From the NCBI RefSeq assembly GCF_024732245.1, contig NZ_CP093845.1, positions 496,001 through 560,000 on the forward strand: DNA of 64,000 bases, in the 5' to 3' direction. The notes beneath the pieces are model-generated. The model saw nothing but the letters and a program-made list of their open reading frames with translations, made no database searches and was not told the DNA's origin. The translations under genes were made by a program, and so were the position numbers. This DNA comes from Dietzia sp. B32 (GTDB taxonomy: Bacteria; Actinomycetota; Actinomycetes; Mycobacteriales; Mycobacteriaceae). Below are positions 1 through 9,667 of this stretch, piece by piece; the stretch's first letter is position 1; every line of letters begins with the position of its first letter.

Positions 1-114
1 GACCAACTCGACGCCGAACGCGATTCGATCGCCCGCCTGGCCGTCTCCCGGGACGGCGTGGAGGGGGTGGACGCCTTCGTCGCCAAGCGCTCCCCCGAGT
101 TCGGACGGGGCTGA
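1..114 (+). CDS. Enoyl-CoA hydratase/isomerase family protein, C-terminal end (partial)
   Basis: The window opens inside this reading frame, so only the last 37 residues and the TGA stop are visible. The tail contains SRDGVEGVDAFVAKRSPEF, which matches the end of crotonase-fold enoyl-CoA hydratases, where an EG..AF..KR.P.F segment closes the protein. Such enzymes hydrate trans-2-enoyl-CoA in fatty-acid beta-oxidation. The gene converges on ung with a 23-nt gap. The active-site residues lie outside the window, so the substrate cannot be inferred. Confidence 0.75.
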   Translation, partial: DQLDAERDSIARLAVSRDGVEGVDAFVAKRSPEFGRG

Positions 115-137
115 CCTCCCGGCACTGCTCGCTACAT

Positions 138-842
138 CTATAGAGGGCTGGAGGGGAGACGCCAGTCCACCGGTTCGGCGCCGAGCCGTCGCAACTCCTC
201 GTTCGCACGGCTGAACGGTCGCGACCCGAAGAACCCCCGCGACGCGGACAGTGGCGACGGATGCGCTGACGCGATCACGGGGGTGTCCCCCAGCATGGGC
301 GTCAAGGACTGGGCGTCGCGGCCCCACAGGATCGCCACCATCGGTCGGTCCCGCCCGACCAGTGCCTCGATCGCCGTGGCGGTCACCGCCTCCCACCCCT
401 TCCGACGGTGGGAGGCGGGCTCCCCGGGGGCGACGGTGAGCACCCTGTTGAGCAGCAGGACCCCGTCGCGGGCCCAGGCCCCCAGGTCACCGTGTCCGGG
501 GGCCTCCAGGCCCAGGTCGTCGGTGTACTCGCGGTAGATGTTGACCAGGCTGCGTGGGAGCGGACGCACGTCGCCGTCGACGGCGAAGCTCAGTCCGACC
601 GCATGGCCCGGCGTCGGGTACGGGTCCTGCCCCACGAGGAGCACGCGCACGTCGTCGAACGGCTGGGTGAACGCCCGCAGGACCCGCTCCGCCGCGGGCA
701 GGTATCCCCGCCCGGCGGCCTTCTCGGCGCGGAGGAAATCGCCCATCCGGTGGATCCGGTCCTCGACGGGGGCGAGCGCGCGGGCCCAGCCGGGGTCGAG
801 GAGATCGGCCAACGGGGTGGGCGCGATGTCTCGGTCGTTCAT
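138..842 (-). CDS. ung: Uracil-DNA glycosylase (family 1)
   Basis: Removes uracil from DNA as the first step of base-excision repair. The 234-residue product has the usual family length. The water-activating loop GQDPYP is at residues 71-76 (catalytic Asp73), and the DNA-intercalation motif HPSPLSA is at 194-200. The ATG start lies 3 nt after the stop of the carbonic anhydrase-like gene upstream, so the two are probably co-transcribed. Position upstream of thiL matches the mycobacterial ung locus. Confidence 0.97.
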   Translation of the reverse strand: MNDRDIAPTPLADLLDPGWARALAPVEDRIHRMGDFLRAEKAAGRGYLPAAERVLRAFTQPFDDVRVLLVGQDPYPTPGHAVGLSFAVDGDVRPLPRSLVNIYREYTDDLGLEAPGHGDLGAWARDGVLLLNRVLTVAPGEPASHRRKGWEAVTATAIEALVGRDRPMVAILWGRDAQSLTPMLGDTPVIASAHPSPLSASRGFFGSRPFSRANEELRRLGAEPVDWRLPSSPL

Positions 843-845
843 TGC

Positions 846-1367
846 TCAGTCGAGCCGGCGTAGTTCGGCGCGGTAGCGCATGGCGTTCTCGTGGTACATC
901 TGCGTGTTGCCCTCGAGCATCGCGGGGTCCACCTCGTGGCCCTCGCGGATCCTCGCCGGCATCCCCATGGCCATCCGGCGGGCGGGGAGCTCGAACCGCG
1001 GCGGCACCAGGCATCCGGCGGCCACGACCGCCCCGGCCCCGATCACCGATCCGTTGAGCACGATCGAGCCCGACGAGATGAGGGCCCCGTCGCCGATGGT
1101 CGCCCCCTCGATGTGCGTGTTGTGCCCCACCACGCAGTGCTCGCCGATGATCGTCGGCTCGGTGGCCGTGCAGTGGACGATCGTGCCGTCCTGGATATTG
1201 GTCATGGCGCCGATCTCGATGCGCCCGTAGTCACCGCGCAGGACCGCGGTGGGCCACACCGAGACGCCGGCGGCGAGCGTCACCCGGCCGATGACCACCG
1301 CATCGGGGTGCACCCACGCATCGGGGGCGATGTCTGGTTCGAGGTCTCCGAGCGCATAGACGGCCAT
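846..1367 (-). CDS. Gamma-carbonic anhydrase family protein (left-handed beta-helix)
   Basis: A 173-residue hexapeptide-repeat protein. The repeating turns and the three histidines H65, H82 and H87 (in IVHCT and VGHNTHIEG) match the metal ligands of gamma-class carbonic anhydrases and their YrdA/PaaY relatives. It may hydrate CO2 or only bind metal; sequence alone does not separate these. The ATG lies 9 nt after the thiL stop codon. A TAGGCT hexamer that includes that stop ends 6 nt before the ATG, and no Shine-Dalgarno sequence is seen, so a leaderless transcript is likely. Confidence 0.9.
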   Translation of the reverse strand: MAVYALGDLEPDIAPDAWVHPDAVVIGRVTLAAGVSVWPTAVLRGDYGRIEIGAMTNIQDGTIVHCTATEPTIIGEHCVVGHNTHIEGATIGDGALISSGSIVLNGSVIGAGAVVAAGCLVPPRFELPARRMAMGMPARIREGHEVDPAMLEGNTQMYHENAMRYRAELRRLD

Positions 1368-1373
1368 GCCGCC

Positions 1374-1379
1374 AGCCTA
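1374..1379 (-). promoter_or_regulatory. Candidate -10 element of the gamma-carbonic anhydrase gene, overlapping the thiL stop
   Basis: On the minus strand TAGGCT fits TANNNT and is followed by 6 nt and then the ATG. Its first three bases are the TAG stop codon of thiL. Transcription would begin at or next to the ATG. Confidence 0.5.
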
Positions 1380-2408
1380 GTTCGCGCCCCTTGCGGAGTC
1401 CCAGCCTCCCGGGGTGCGGGGCTCGCCGTCGAGGGTGACCCGGCCGGGATCACCGTGACGGATGGTCCCGATCACCGTGAACTCGGGGGGGACCGTCGCC
1501 CCGGGCGGGAAGGTGGCCAGCAGCCCGTGGTCCTCCCCGCCGTCGAGGATCCAGTCCAGGACCTGCCCCCGGGGGTCCGCTGCACCGAGCATGACGGCCG
1601 CCTCGACGAGGATCGGGTCGACGGGCAGATCGTCGGTGACGAGCTCGGCCTCGACCCCCGAGGCCCGGGCGAGCCCCGACAGGTCGCGGAGCAGGCCGTC
1701 ACTGACATCGGTGAGGGACCGCGCGCCGGCCAGCCGGGCGGCGGTGCCGGAGCCGATCGGCGTGACGGGCACCCGGTGAGACTGTTGGAGCGGGCCGTCG
1801 GGCTGGCCGGCGAGGAGGAGCGCGAGTCCGGCGGCGGAGCGCCCGGGCGCGCCGGTGAGGGCGACCGTGTCACCCGGCTGCGCGCCGTCGATCCGTAGGG
1901 GGCGGGCGCCGTCCGGCAGGGTGCCGATCGCCGTGACTCCGACGACGACGAGGTCCGCCCTGGTGAGATCCCCGCCCACCACGACGGCACCGGACCGCGC
2001 GGCTTCTCCGTGGACGCCGGCGGCGAGGTCCTCGATCTGCCCCATGGTCGTCCCGGCCGGCACGGCGAGGGCCACCAGGACACGTGAGCACTCGGCGCCC
2101 ATCGCCAGGACGTCGGAGACGTTCTGGGCCACCGCTCTCCTGCCCAGGTCGCCCCAGCCGGTGAGGTCGAGGCGGAAGTGGGTGCCCTCGACGAGCATGT
2201 CGGTGGTGACCACGGTGGCGGCGGCGGGCCCCAGGACCGCGGCGTCGTCGCCGTTGCCGACCGGGTCCTCCACCCCCGGCCGGTCCACCCCCGGCCGGTC
2301 CGTGCCCCGGTGGCTCACCGCGACCCCGCCCGCGTCGCTCAGGACGGCGAGGACCGCGGCCTCGCCCGCCTCGGCGACGGTCAGCGCACGGTCGATCACG
2401 GCGGCCAC
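1377..2408 (-). CDS. thiL: Thiamine-monophosphate kinase
   Basis: Phosphorylates thiamine monophosphate to thiamine diphosphate, the cofactor of acetolactate synthase (IlvB) encoded later in the window. The product has 343 residues. The substrate-binding signature GDDAAVL is at 53-59, and the ThiL/PurM-like motifs VGGDLTRADLVVVGVTAIG, SLTDVSDGLL and DGGEDHGLL follow. The GTG start at 2408 was chosen because GGGAGGA lies 4 nt upstream (2413-2419); a longer frame upstream is antisense to the DUF3515 gene. A 15-bp in-frame duplication gives RPGVD-RPGVE near residue 40. Confidence 0.95.
   Translation of the reverse strand: MAAVIDRALTVAEAGEAAVLAVLSDAGGVAVSHRGTDRPGVDRPGVEDPVGNGDDAAVLGPAAATVVTTDMLVEGTHFRLDLTGWGDLGRRAVAQNVSDVLAMGAECSRVLVALAVPAGTTMGQIEDLAAGVHGEAARSGAVVVGGDLTRADLVVVGVTAIGTLPDGARPLRIDGAQPGDTVALTGAPGRSAAGLALLLAGQPDGPLQQSHRVPVTPIGSGTAARLAGARSLTDVSDGLLRDLSGLARASGVEAELVTDDLPVDPILVEAAVMLGAADPRGQVLDWILDGGEDHGLLATFPPGATVPPEFTVIGTIRHGDPGRVTLDGEPRTPGGWDSARGAN
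2269..2298. repeat. 15-bp tandem duplication inside thiL
   Basis: Two perfect 15-bp copies (2269-2283 and 2284-2298) lie in frame in thiL and add one DRPGV unit. The unit sits in a variable loop before GDDAAVL, so it is probably neutral. Confidence 0.85.
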
Positions 2409-2523
2409 CTCGTCCTCCCGTGCTGTCTCGTCACCGGGGGTACCGGTGTGGGTCTGTAGCGTTGCCGTCAGGCTAGCGGCCGCCTCCGACGACGGCCGCC
2501 TGTGGGAGGAAGGACGACGCGAC

Positions 2524-3144
2524 GTGGCTTCGACGGATGCGGATCCCGGGAACCGGTACGACGCGGGCCCGCGGGAGACCGGGGATCCTGCTGCGCGGAC
2601 GGTTCCGGTCTCGAGGATCGTGGTGGTCCTGGCGGTCGTCATCCCGTTGATCATGCTGGCGGTGGTGTTGGTCATGGTCCGCTCGGTGGGCGACGAGGCC
2701 TCGGAGGCGGCGGCGAGCGAGCCGGTGGCCGCGGTACCCATCCCCTCCCCCGGCGCCGGGTCCGAGGAGTGCGCCGCCCTGGTCGAGGCACTCCCGGAGG
2801 CCCTCGGTGACGCCGGCCGGGTCGCACTCGTCGAACCCGCGCCGGAGGGCACCGCCGCGTACCGGATGCCCGACGCCGAACCGGTGATCGTCCGCTGCGG
2901 GTTGCCGGCTCCACCGACGTTCACGGTGGGCGTGGGTCTCCAGGAGGTCAACGGCGTCCAGTGGTTCAACGAGCCGGATCCGGACCCCGCGGTCACCGCG
3001 TCGACCTGGGTGGCCGTCGACCGCCCGCAGTTCGTCGCCGTCACGCTGCCGGAAGGCAGTGGCACCGGCCCGATCCAGGACCTGTCGGCCGCGTTGGTCG
3101 AGACGTTCGAGGCCGTGGAGCCGGACCCGGCACCGGTCGGCTGA
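2524..3144 (+). CDS. DUF3515 domain membrane-anchored protein
   Basis: A 206-residue protein with a short cytoplasmic N-terminus, one hydrophobic segment at about residues 31-52 and an extracytoplasmic domain with two cysteines (SEECAAL and VIVRCGLP) that could form a disulfide. This matches DUF3515, an actinobacterial family normally encoded between thiL and ddl (Rv2980 in M. tuberculosis). Its function is unknown; location suggests the cell envelope. The GTG start is preceded by AGGAAGGA at 10 nt. It is divergent from thiL and convergent with ddl. Confidence 0.85.
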   Translation: MASTDADPGNRYDAGPRETGDPAARTVPVSRIVVVLAVVIPLIMLAVVLVMVRSVGDEASEAAASEPVAAVPIPSPGAGSEECAALVEALPEALGDAGRVALVEPAPEGTAAYRMPDAEPVIVRCGLPAPPTFTVGVGLQEVNGVQWFNEPDPDPAVTASTWVAVDRPQFVAVTLPEGSGTGPIQDLSAALVETFEAVEPDPAPVG

Positions 3145-3190
3145 CCCGGTCGACGGGGGCCGACACCCGGCCGCATCGATCCCGGCCCGG

Positions 3191-4297
3191 TCAGCCCCGG
3201 CCGAGCGCGGTCCGCAGCAGGGTGTCGAGCAGACCCGGGTAGTCCACCCCCGTCGCCGCCCACATCTGGGGGTACATGGAGATCTGGGTGAACCCGGGCA
3301 TGGTGTTCACCTCGTTGATCACCGGCCCGTCGGCGGTGACGAAGAAGTCGACCCGGCTCAGCCCCCGGGCGTCCAGGGCGTGGAACGCCTCCACCGCCAT
3401 CGCGCGCAGTCGTCCGGTCTCCTCGTCCGACAGGTCGGCGGGCAGGTCGAAGGTGGTGACGTCGTCGAGGTACTTGGTGTCGAAGTCGTAGAAGGCGTCG
3501 CCGTCCGACTCCCCGGCGGCACCGGTCGGTTCGCCGGGGATGTGCAGTTCGGCGGGCAGACTCGCCTCGACCCGGCCGTCGGGGTACTCGAGGACCCCGC
3601 ACTCGACCTCACGGCCGACGATGGCGGCCTCGACGATCACCTTCGGGTCGAAGCGTCGCGCGGCCGCGATGGCCGCGTCGAGTTCCTCCGCACGGGAGAC
3701 CTTGGTGATGCCGATGGACGAGCCACCGCGGGCCGGCTTGACGAACAGCGGGAGACCGAGGTGGTCGCGGTCCGCGGCCGAGAGCGTCTCCGTGCCCGGC
3801 CGCAGGACGACCTGCCGGCCGATCGGCAGGCCCGCCGCGCCGAGTACGACCTTGGTGAACTCCTTGTCCATCCCGGCCGCGCTGGCGAACACGCCGGGAC
3901 CGACGTACGGGATCCCCGAGAGCTCGAGCAACCCCTGGATGGTCCCGTCCTCGGCGTGGGTGCCGTGCATGACGGGGAACACGACGTCCACCCGGGCGAT
4001 CTCCTCGCCGGCGCGGTCACCATCCACGAAGCGCAGTACGCCGCGGTCGTCGACCGACACCCCGAGGGCGACCTGCGGGCGGTGCGGGTCGACCTGCGGC
4101 ATTCTCCGGTCGACGATGCGCAGGTCGGACACGTCTTCCGGGCCGAGCGTCCACGCCCCGGTCTCGGTGATCCCGACGGGAATCACCTCGTAGGCGGAGC
4201 GGTCGAGGTGACTCATGACGGCGCCGGCGGAGACGCAGCTCACGGAGTGCTCGGAGCTACGACCGCCGTAGAGGACGGCAACGGTGATGCGGTTCAC
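3191..4297 (-). CDS. ddl: D-alanine--D-alanine ligase
   Basis: ATP-dependent ligase that makes the D-Ala-D-Ala dipeptide for peptidoglycan. The 368-residue product has the N-terminal GGRSSEHSVSC loop (11-21), the HGTHAEDGTIQGLLE segment, the ATP-grasp motif FVKPARGGSSIGI, and the metal-binding end INEVNTMPGFT. The GTG start lies 10 nt after the gpsA stop. A TAGCCT hexamer that begins with that stop codon ends 7 nt before the GTG, suggesting its own leaderless promoter. Confidence 0.97.
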   Translation of the reverse strand: MNRITVAVLYGGRSSEHSVSCVSAGAVMSHLDRSAYEVIPVGITETGAWTLGPEDVSDLRIVDRRMPQVDPHRPQVALGVSVDDRGVLRFVDGDRAGEEIARVDVVFPVMHGTHAEDGTIQGLLELSGIPYVGPGVFASAAGMDKEFTKVVLGAAGLPIGRQVVLRPGTETLSAADRDHLGLPLFVKPARGGSSIGITKVSRAEELDAAIAAARRFDPKVIVEAAIVGREVECGVLEYPDGRVEASLPAELHIPGEPTGAAGESDGDAFYDFDTKYLDDVTTFDLPADLSDEETGRLRAMAVEAFHALDARGLSRVDFFVTADGPVINEVNTMPGFTQISMYPQMWAATGVDYPGLLDTLLRTALGRG

Positions 4298-4304
4298 CGG
4301 GCCG

Positions 4305-4310
4305 AGGCTA
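4305..4310 (-). promoter_or_regulatory. Candidate -10 element of ddl, overlapping the gpsA stop
   Basis: TAGCCT on the minus strand fits TANNNT, ends 7 nt before the ddl GTG, and shares its TAG with the gpsA stop codon. Confidence 0.5.
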
Positions 4311-5306
4311 CTCGGGCTTCGTGCTCCGCCTCATGAGGCGCACCGCCACCTCGACGGCGTCGCCCCCTTCGTGACAGATCTCGTGGATCGCCTCGGTCAG
4401 CGGCATCTCCACCCCGACCCGCCGGGAGAGTTCGCGGATCGACGTGCAGGATTTGACCCCCTCCGCCACCTGGCCGTTGGTGGCCTCCTGGGCCTGCTCG
4501 AGGGTCTCTCCCCTCCCCAGACGCTCGCCGAAGGTCCGGTTACGCGACAGGGGGGAGGTGCAGGTGGCCACGAGGTCACCCAGTCCCGCGAGGCCGGCGA
4601 ACGTCATCTGGTTGGCGCCCAGGGCCACACCGAGCCGGGTGGTCTCGGCCAGTCCCCGGGTGACGAGGGTGGCCATGGTGTTGTCGCCCAGCCCCATCCC
4701 GGTGGCGATGCCGCAGACGAGGGCGATGACGTTCTTCGTGGCGCCGCCGATCTCGCAGCCCACGACGTCGGTGTTGGTGTACGGACGGAAGTAGGGGGTG
4801 GAGAAGGCGTCCTGGAGTCGGGCCGCGCGCTCGTCATCCGTGCAGGCGATCACGGTGGCCGCCGGCTGCCCCTCGGCGATCTCCCTCGCGAGGTTGGGAC
4901 CGGACAGGGCGGCGATCCTGCTCTCATCGATACCAGTGACCTCGGCGACGACCTCGCTGATACGCAGTAGCGTCCCGGTCTCGATCCCCTTGGCCAGCGA
5001 GATGACCCCGGCATCGGGCTCGAGCAGGTCGACCCAGTTCTCGAGGTTGCCACGCAGACTCTGTGACGGGACCGCCAGCACGACCTCCTCCGCACCCCTC
5101 AGGACGCGGGCCGGGTCGGTCGACGCGGTGACAGTCGCCGGGAGGACGATGTCGGGGAGGTACTTGGAGTTGCAGTGCTCCTCGTTGATCCCGGCCGCCA
5201 CCTCGTCGCGTCGGGCCCACATCACGACCTCGGATCCGGCGTCGGCGAGCACCTTGCCGACCGCGGTCCCCCAGGATCCCGCACCCATCACCGCGATCCG
5301 CGCCAT
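4308..5306 (-). CDS. gpsA: Glycerol-3-phosphate dehydrogenase [NAD(P)+]
   Basis: Reduces dihydroxyacetone phosphate to sn-glycerol-3-phosphate for phospholipid synthesis. The 332-residue product begins with the Rossmann motif GAGSWGTA (8-15), carries SLAKGIE and [10 protein letters not shown], and has the catalytic lysine K191 in GGATKNVIA. Two adjacent ATGs exist at 5309 and 5306; the second has GGGAGG at a better distance. The mirrored position beside fbiD is the same as in mycobacteria. Confidence 0.97.
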   Translation of the reverse strand: MARIAVMGAGSWGTAVGKVLADAGSEVVMWARRDEVAAGINEEHCNSKYLPDIVLPATVTASTDPARVLRGAEEVVLAVPSQSLRGNLENWVDLLEPDAGVISLAKGIETGTLLRISEVVAEVTGIDESRIAALSGPNLAREIAEGQPAATVIACTDDERAARLQDAFSTPYFRPYTNTDVVGCEIGGATKNVIALVCGIATGMGLGDNTMATLVTRGLAETTRLGVALGANQMTFAGLAGLGDLVATCTSPLSRNRTFGERLGRGETLEQAQEATNGQVAEGVKSCTSIRELSRRVGVEMPLTEAIHEICHEGGDAVEVAVRLMRRSTKPE

Positions 5307-5415
5307 CATCGCCTCCCGACCGTCGTCATCCACCCGACCGCCCCAGAGGCGGATCGTGGTCAAACGCTACCCGGCGTCGGACGCGCGCGAGGCGCGGCTG
5401 GCAGGATGGCGGTCG

Positions 5416-6135
5416 ATGAGCACAGCACGGCGCGGCCCGATGACGGTTGACGGGTGGACGATCGTCGTCCCCGTCAAGTCGCTCGACCGCGCCAAGAGCC
5501 GACTGGTCCCCGCCCTGAGCGCCGACGGCAGGCGGTCACTCGTCGTGGCGATGGCCGACGACGTGCTGAGGGCGTGTCGGGACACCCCCGGTGTCGCACG
5601 GGTCCGGGTCGTCTCGGCCGACCCCCGCGTGGAGGATCTCGCCGTGCGGTCGGGGGCGGAGTTCGTCCGGGAGCCCGCCGACACGCGCCGCCCGCACGTC
5701 GACCCCCTCAACCTCGCCCTGGACCTCGCACTCGCCGACGTCCCCGGTCCGGTCGGGGTGGTCGCCGCGGATCTCCCGGAACTGCGCCCGGACCACCTCG
5801 CGCGGATCCTGGACGTGGCCGGCAGACACCCGCACTCGACGGTGGCGGACCACCGCGGGGCCGGGACCACGATGGCCTTCTGGACCACCGCCCCCGGCAC
5901 GCGCGTGTGCCGGTTCGGCATCGACTCCGCGGCTCGGTTCCGCGTCGGGGGCGGGGCGGTTCCGATCCCGGTGGAGGGTGATCTCGGCGCCGCCGCGCGG
6001 GATGTCGACCTCCCCGGCGACCTCGCGGCGTTGCCGGGGAGAACGGTCGGGACCGCCACCGCCGGGATGCTACGGGACCCCGCCGTCCGTCTCCTCGCCC
6101 ACGCGACCGGGGTATCGGACACAATGGTCCCGTGA
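5416..6135 (+). CDS. fbiD: Phosphoenolpyruvate/2-phospho-L-lactate guanylyltransferase (F420 synthesis)
   Basis: CofC/FbiD family nucleotidyltransferase that activates phosphoenolpyruvate or 2-phospholactate with GTP at the start of coenzyme F420 side-chain assembly. The 239-residue product has the nucleotide-binding [13 protein letters not shown] segment and [11 protein letters not shown], typical of the fold. ATG 5416 was chosen because AGGA precedes it by 9 nt; a later ATG at 5440 lacks a ribosome-binding site. The stop overlaps the ppk start by 4 nt (GTGA), as expected for translational coupling. The fbiD-ppk-mutT1 order matches Rv2983-Rv2985. Confidence 0.93.
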   Translation: MSTARRGPMTVDGWTIVVPVKSLDRAKSRLVPALSADGRRSLVVAMADDVLRACRDTPGVARVRVVSADPRVEDLAVRSGAEFVREPADTRRPHVDPLNLALDLALADVPGPVGVVAADLPELRPDHLARILDVAGRHPHSTVADHRGAGTTMAFWTTAPGTRVCRFGIDSAARFRVGGGAVPIPVEGDLGAAARDVDLPGDLAALPGRTVGTATAGMLRDPAVRLLAHATGVSDTMVP

Positions 6136-8228
6136 CCGCCGAACCCAGCGCCCTCCAGGGATTGCCCCGACCCCGCGACCGTTACCTGAACCGTGAACTG
6201 AGCTGGCTCGACTTCAACGCCCGGGTCCTCGCACTCGCCGGGGAGAAGGACCTCCCACTGCTGGAGAGGGCGAAGTTCCTGGCGATCTTCGCGTCGAACC
6301 TCGACGAGTTCTACATGGTCCGCGTGGCCGGCCTCCAGCGCCGCGACAAGACGGGATTGTCGGTACGGTCCGCGGACGGCCAGACCCCCGCCGAGCAACT
6401 CGGCCGTATCAGCCGACGGACCCGGGAACTGTGCGACGAACAGACCCGGTTGTTCGAGGACGAGATCCGGCCGGCGTTGGAGGAGCGCGGGATCCGGATC
6501 CTGCCGTGGAGCGAGCTCACCGCGGACGAACGCTTCTCATTGGCGGAATTGTTCCGCAACTCGATCTTCCCCGTCCTCACCCCGCTGGCGGTCGACCCGG
6601 CGCACCCGTTCCCGTACATCTCCGGCCTGAGCCTGAACCTCGCGGTCATCATTCGCGATCTCGACTCGGGTCAGGAACACTTCGCCCGGGTGAAGATCCC
6701 CCACAACGTCCCGCGGTTCGTCCGGGTCGACCGGGGCGGACAGGACGACTACGTGTTCGTCGCGGCCGAGGACATCATCGCCGCGCACCTGCAGGATCTG
6801 TTCCAGGGCATGGAGGTCGTCGAGCACCACGTCTTCCGGGTGACCCGCAACGCGGACATGGAGGTCGAGGAGGACCGCGACGAGGACCTGCTGCAGGCTC
6901 TCGAGCGTGAACTCGCCCGCCGCCGCTTCGGATCGGCGGTGCGTCTGGAGATCGCGGAGGACACCACCCCGCGGATGCTCCGAATCCTGCAGCGTGAGCT
7001 CGACGTCGATTCGGCCGATGTCATCCGGTTCTCGGGCCTGCTGGACCTCACCGGGTTGTGGCAGATCCACGGTCTCGACCTGCCCGACCTCAAGGACACG
7101 CCGATGGTGCCGGCCACTCCCCCGGCGTTCGGTGAGCGGGAGACGGCCCGCAACATCTTCGCCTCCCTCCAGGAGGCCGACGTGCTCGTCGAGCACCCCT
7201 ACGAGTCGTTCGCCACCACCGTCCAGCGGTTCATCGAGCAGGCCGCCGCCGACGACGACGTCCTGGCGATCAAGCAGACGCTCTACCGCACCTCCGGTGA
7301 CTCCCCCATCGTCAACGCGCTCGTGGACGCAGCCGCGGCCGGCAAGCAGGTCGTCGCGTTGGTGGAGATCAAGGCCCGGTTCGACGAACAGAACAACATC
7401 CGGTGGGCCCGCGAGCTCGAGCAGGCCGGAGTCCATGTCGTGTACGGCCTGCTGGGTCTGAAGACGCACTGCAAGACCTGCCTCGTGGTGCGCAAGGAAG
7501 GCGACCGACTCCAGCGCTACGCCCACATCGGCACCGGCAACTACAACCCCAAGACGGCCCGGTTGTACGAGGACGTGGGTCTGTTCACCGCCGACGAGGA
7601 CGTCGTGTCCGACCTGACGGACCTGTTCAACCACCTCACCGGGTTCTCCAACGTGAGCAAGTACCGGCGGCTGCTCGTGGCGCCGGAGGGCATCCGCTCG
7701 GGGATCATCGAGCGGATCGACCGCGAGATCGAGTTGGCCGCCGAGGGCCGACAGGCCGGTATCCGGCTCAAGGCGAACGCATTGGTCGACGAGCAGGTCA
7801 TCGACGCCCTGTACCGCGCCTCCCAGGCCGGGGTGCCGGTCGACATCGTGGTCCGGGGTATCTGTTCCCTGCGGGCGGGTGTTCCCGGACTGAGCGAGAA
7901 CATCCACGTGCGCTCCATCCTCGGTCGGTTCCTCGAGCACTCCCGGATCCTCCACTTCCGGGGCGCGGACGAGGCCCTGATCGGCAGCGCGGACATGATG
8001 CACCGCAACCTGGACCGCCGCGTCGAGGTGATGGTCACGGTCACCGATCCCCGGCTCAAGGCGCAGATCCACCGCATCTTCGACTCGGCCCTCGATCCGA
8101 CGACCCGAAGCTTCCACCTCCGACCCGACGCGACGTGGACCCGCATGCCCGCGACGGAGGACTGGGCGGAGTCGGTGGACCACCAGGAACGGACGGCGGC
8201 CTTGCACGCGGGGTTCCGGGACCGATGA
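6132..8228 (+). CDS. ppk: Polyphosphate kinase 1
   Basis: Makes inorganic polyphosphate reversibly from ATP. The 698-residue product covers the full family: N-terminal helical domain ([17 protein letters not shown]), head domain, and two phospholipase D-like C-terminal domains. The autophosphorylated histidine corresponds to H465 in [10 protein letters not shown], and the second conserved histidine to H603 in LEHSRILHF. It overlaps fbiD by 4 nt (GTGA) and mutT1 by 4 nt (ATGA), so the three genes form one operon. Confidence 0.98.
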   Translation: MTAEPSALQGLPRPRDRYLNRELSWLDFNARVLALAGEKDLPLLERAKFLAIFASNLDEFYMVRVAGLQRRDKTGLSVRSADGQTPAEQLGRISRRTRELCDEQTRLFEDEIRPALEERGIRILPWSELTADERFSLAELFRNSIFPVLTPLAVDPAHPFPYISGLSLNLAVIIRDLDSGQEHFARVKIPHNVPRFVRVDRGGQDDYVFVAAEDIIAAHLQDLFQGMEVVEHHVFRVTRNADMEVEEDRDEDLLQALERELARRRFGSAVRLEIAEDTTPRMLRILQRELDVDSADVIRFSGLLDLTGLWQIHGLDLPDLKDTPMVPATPPAFGERETARNIFASLQEADVLVEHPYESFATTVQRFIEQAAADDDVLAIKQTLYRTSGDSPIVNALVDAAAAGKQVVALVEIKARFDEQNNIRWARELEQAGVHVVYGLLGLKTHCKTCLVVRKEGDRLQRYAHIGTGNYNPKTARLYEDVGLFTADEDVVSDLTDLFNHLTGFSNVSKYRRLLVAPEGIRSGIIERIDREIELAAEGRQAGIRLKANALVDEQVIDALYRASQAGVPVDIVVRGICSLRAGVPGLSENIHVRSILGRFLEHSRILHFRGADEALIGSADMMHRNLDRRVEVMVTVTDPRLKAQIHRIFDSALDPTTRSFHLRPDATWTRMPATEDWAESVDHQERTAALHAGFRDR

Positions 8229-9130
8229 GCAGGAAGACCAAGGTCCGGGTGGTCCCCGCGGCGGGGGCGGTCCTGTACCGCACGGTCGACGACGCCCCCC
8301 TGTGTGCGGTGGTCCACCGGCCGCGTTACGACGACTGGTCCCTGCCCAAGGGCAAGGTCGACGCCGGGGAGTCGTTGCCGGTCACCGCGGTCCGGGAGAT
8401 CGCCGAGGAGACGGGATTCACCGCGGTCCTACAGTCCCGGATCGGCACCACCGGCTACCCCCTCAAGGAGAACACCCGCAAGGAGGTCACGTACTGGTCG
8501 GCGAGGGCCTGCGAGGGGACCTTCGTACCGAACTCGGAGGTCGACGAGATCCGGTGGCTCCCGGTGGAGGAGGCCAAGGATCTGGTCTCCTACCCGTTGG
8601 ACCGCAAGATCCTCACGCGCTTCTGCGCGGCCCGCCCCGCCGCGAAGACCCTGCTCGTCGTCCGGCACGCCAAGGCCGGCAGCAGGAGTCAGTGGAGCGG
8701 GAACGACGACCTCCGTCCGCTCGACAAGACCGGACGCGCGCAGGCCGAGATGCTCGCGCCGATGCTCCGGGCGTTCGGCGTGACCCGGTTGTACAGCGCG
8801 CCCAGGGTCCGGTGCGAACAGACACTCGCGCCGCTGGCGGACGAGCTCGGGGTGGGGATCGCCGTCGAGTCGTCGCTGAGCGACGAGGCCTACCTCGACG
8901 ACCCGACCGCCGCCGTGGCGCGCCTGGCCGCGATCGCCAGCGGCGACGGCGTCGCCGTGGTGTCCTCGCAGGGCACCGCCATCCCGGGGATGATCCGGGA
9001 CCTCGCGGGCCCTGCCGGCCTCGACGTCGGGGAGGCTTCGACCAAAAAGGCCGGGGCGTGGGCACTGGGGTTCGACGACGCGCGGCTGGTCCACGCCGAC
9101 TACTACCCCAGCCCGCTACCGCTGTTCTGA
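8225..9130 (+). CDS. mutT1: MutT1-type NUDIX hydrolase fused to a histidine-phosphatase domain
   Basis: The 301-residue protein has an N-terminal NUDIX domain with its box at residues 43-65 (GKVDAGES...REIAEETGF) and a C-terminal phosphoglycerate-mutase-like domain with VVRHAKAG (R147, H148). Mycobacterial MutT1 hydrolyses 8-oxo-dGTP and diadenosine polyphosphates. The later position that carries a second histidine in most histidine phosphatases reads VVSSQG here, with Ser in place of His. It is the last gene of fbiD-ppk-mutT1 and converges on hupB. Confidence 0.95.
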   Translation: MSRKTKVRVVPAAGAVLYRTVDDAPLCAVVHRPRYDDWSLPKGKVDAGESLPVTAVREIAEETGFTAVLQSRIGTTGYPLKENTRKEVTYWSARACEGTFVPNSEVDEIRWLPVEEAKDLVSYPLDRKILTRFCAARPAAKTLLVVRHAKAGSRSQWSGNDDLRPLDKTGRAQAEMLAPMLRAFGVTRLYSAPRVRCEQTLAPLADELGVGIAVESSLSDEAYLDDPTAAVARLAAIASGDGVAVVSSQGTAIPGMIRDLAGPAGLDVGEASTKKAGAWALGFDDARLVHADYYPSPLPLF

Positions 9131-9152
9131 TCAGAGGTAGCGGGCCGGGCGG

Positions 9153-9533
9153 TCAGCTGACCTTCTCGCGGTGGGTCACGCCGTTCTTGCGCAGCCCCCC
9201 GAAGGACTGATGGGAGCTGGAGCGCTTCGCGGCGAGCCTGTCCTCGGGCAACGACTCCGTGCCCTGGATGACGGACTTGAAGTACTGCCCCGGTCGGAAC
9301 ACCGGGGAGTAGGTGGGCGGGACCGGGATGGACTCGCCCGTGTGGGGGTTACGGGCGACCCGGGCCGCACGCGACTTCTTCTCGAAGATCCCGAAACCCA
9401 TGATGGTGATGGACTCCCCGGACGCGACCGTCCGGACGATGATGTCGAGAGTGTTCTCCAGCGCCTCGGTGGCGAGCTGGTGATCTCCGCCCATCCGGTC
9501 CGCCAGTTCGGCGATCAGGTCGGCTTTGTTCAC
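9153..9533 (-). CDS. hupB: HU-family nucleoid protein, without a long basic tail
   Basis: Histone-like DNA-bending protein. Residues 1-90 form a complete HU fold starting MNKADLIAELADRMGG, with the beta-arm segment ARNPHTGESIPVP and the end FRPGQYFKSVI. Mycobacterial HupB then adds a long lysine/alanine-rich tail of about 100 residues. Here only about 36 residues follow, with scattered basic residues and no PAKK-type repeat. The GTG start has AAGGGGGAT upstream. The leuD-side location matches Rv2986c. Confidence 0.95.
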   Translation of the reverse strand: MNKADLIAELADRMGGDHQLATEALENTLDIIVRTVASGESITIMGFGIFEKKSRAARVARNPHTGESIPVPPTYSPVFRPGQYFKSVIQGTESLPEDRLAAKRSSSHQSFGGLRKNGVTHREKVS

Positions 9534-9629
9534 GTGGGGATCCCCCTTCGGGTGAGTGATGCAGGCGCGGTACCGGTCCGCGCCGGACTAAACATAAGCA
9601 TACTCACACGCTACTGCCAGCCGGGGGTA

Positions 9630-9649
9630 TTTCGGACGTTAGTCCGAAA
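9630..9649. terminator. Perfect 8-bp hairpin between leuD and hupB
   Basis: TTTCGGAC and GTCCGAAA flank a 4-nt GTTA loop. It sits 18 nt beyond the leuD stop, where a leuCD terminator would be expected, but no T-run follows. It could instead be an operator upstream of the hupB promoter; likely minus-strand -10 sequences (TATGCT, TATGTT) lie near 9588-9603. Confidence 0.4.
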
Positions 9650-9667
9650 CGACTTCTTACTTGCCGA

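Noticed and set aside
2409-2523. TPP or other riboswitch upstream of thiL
   Set aside because: The short gap between thiL and the divergent DUF3515 gene holds no TPP-box-like conserved sequence, and thiL has an ordinary ribosome-binding site immediately upstream.
2409-3602. Minus-strand frame extending thiL upstream to a 741-residue product
   Set aside because: The extension is antisense to DUF3515 and ddl sequence, has low-complexity composition and no ThiL homology. A GTG with a good ribosome-binding site at 2408 gives the normal length.
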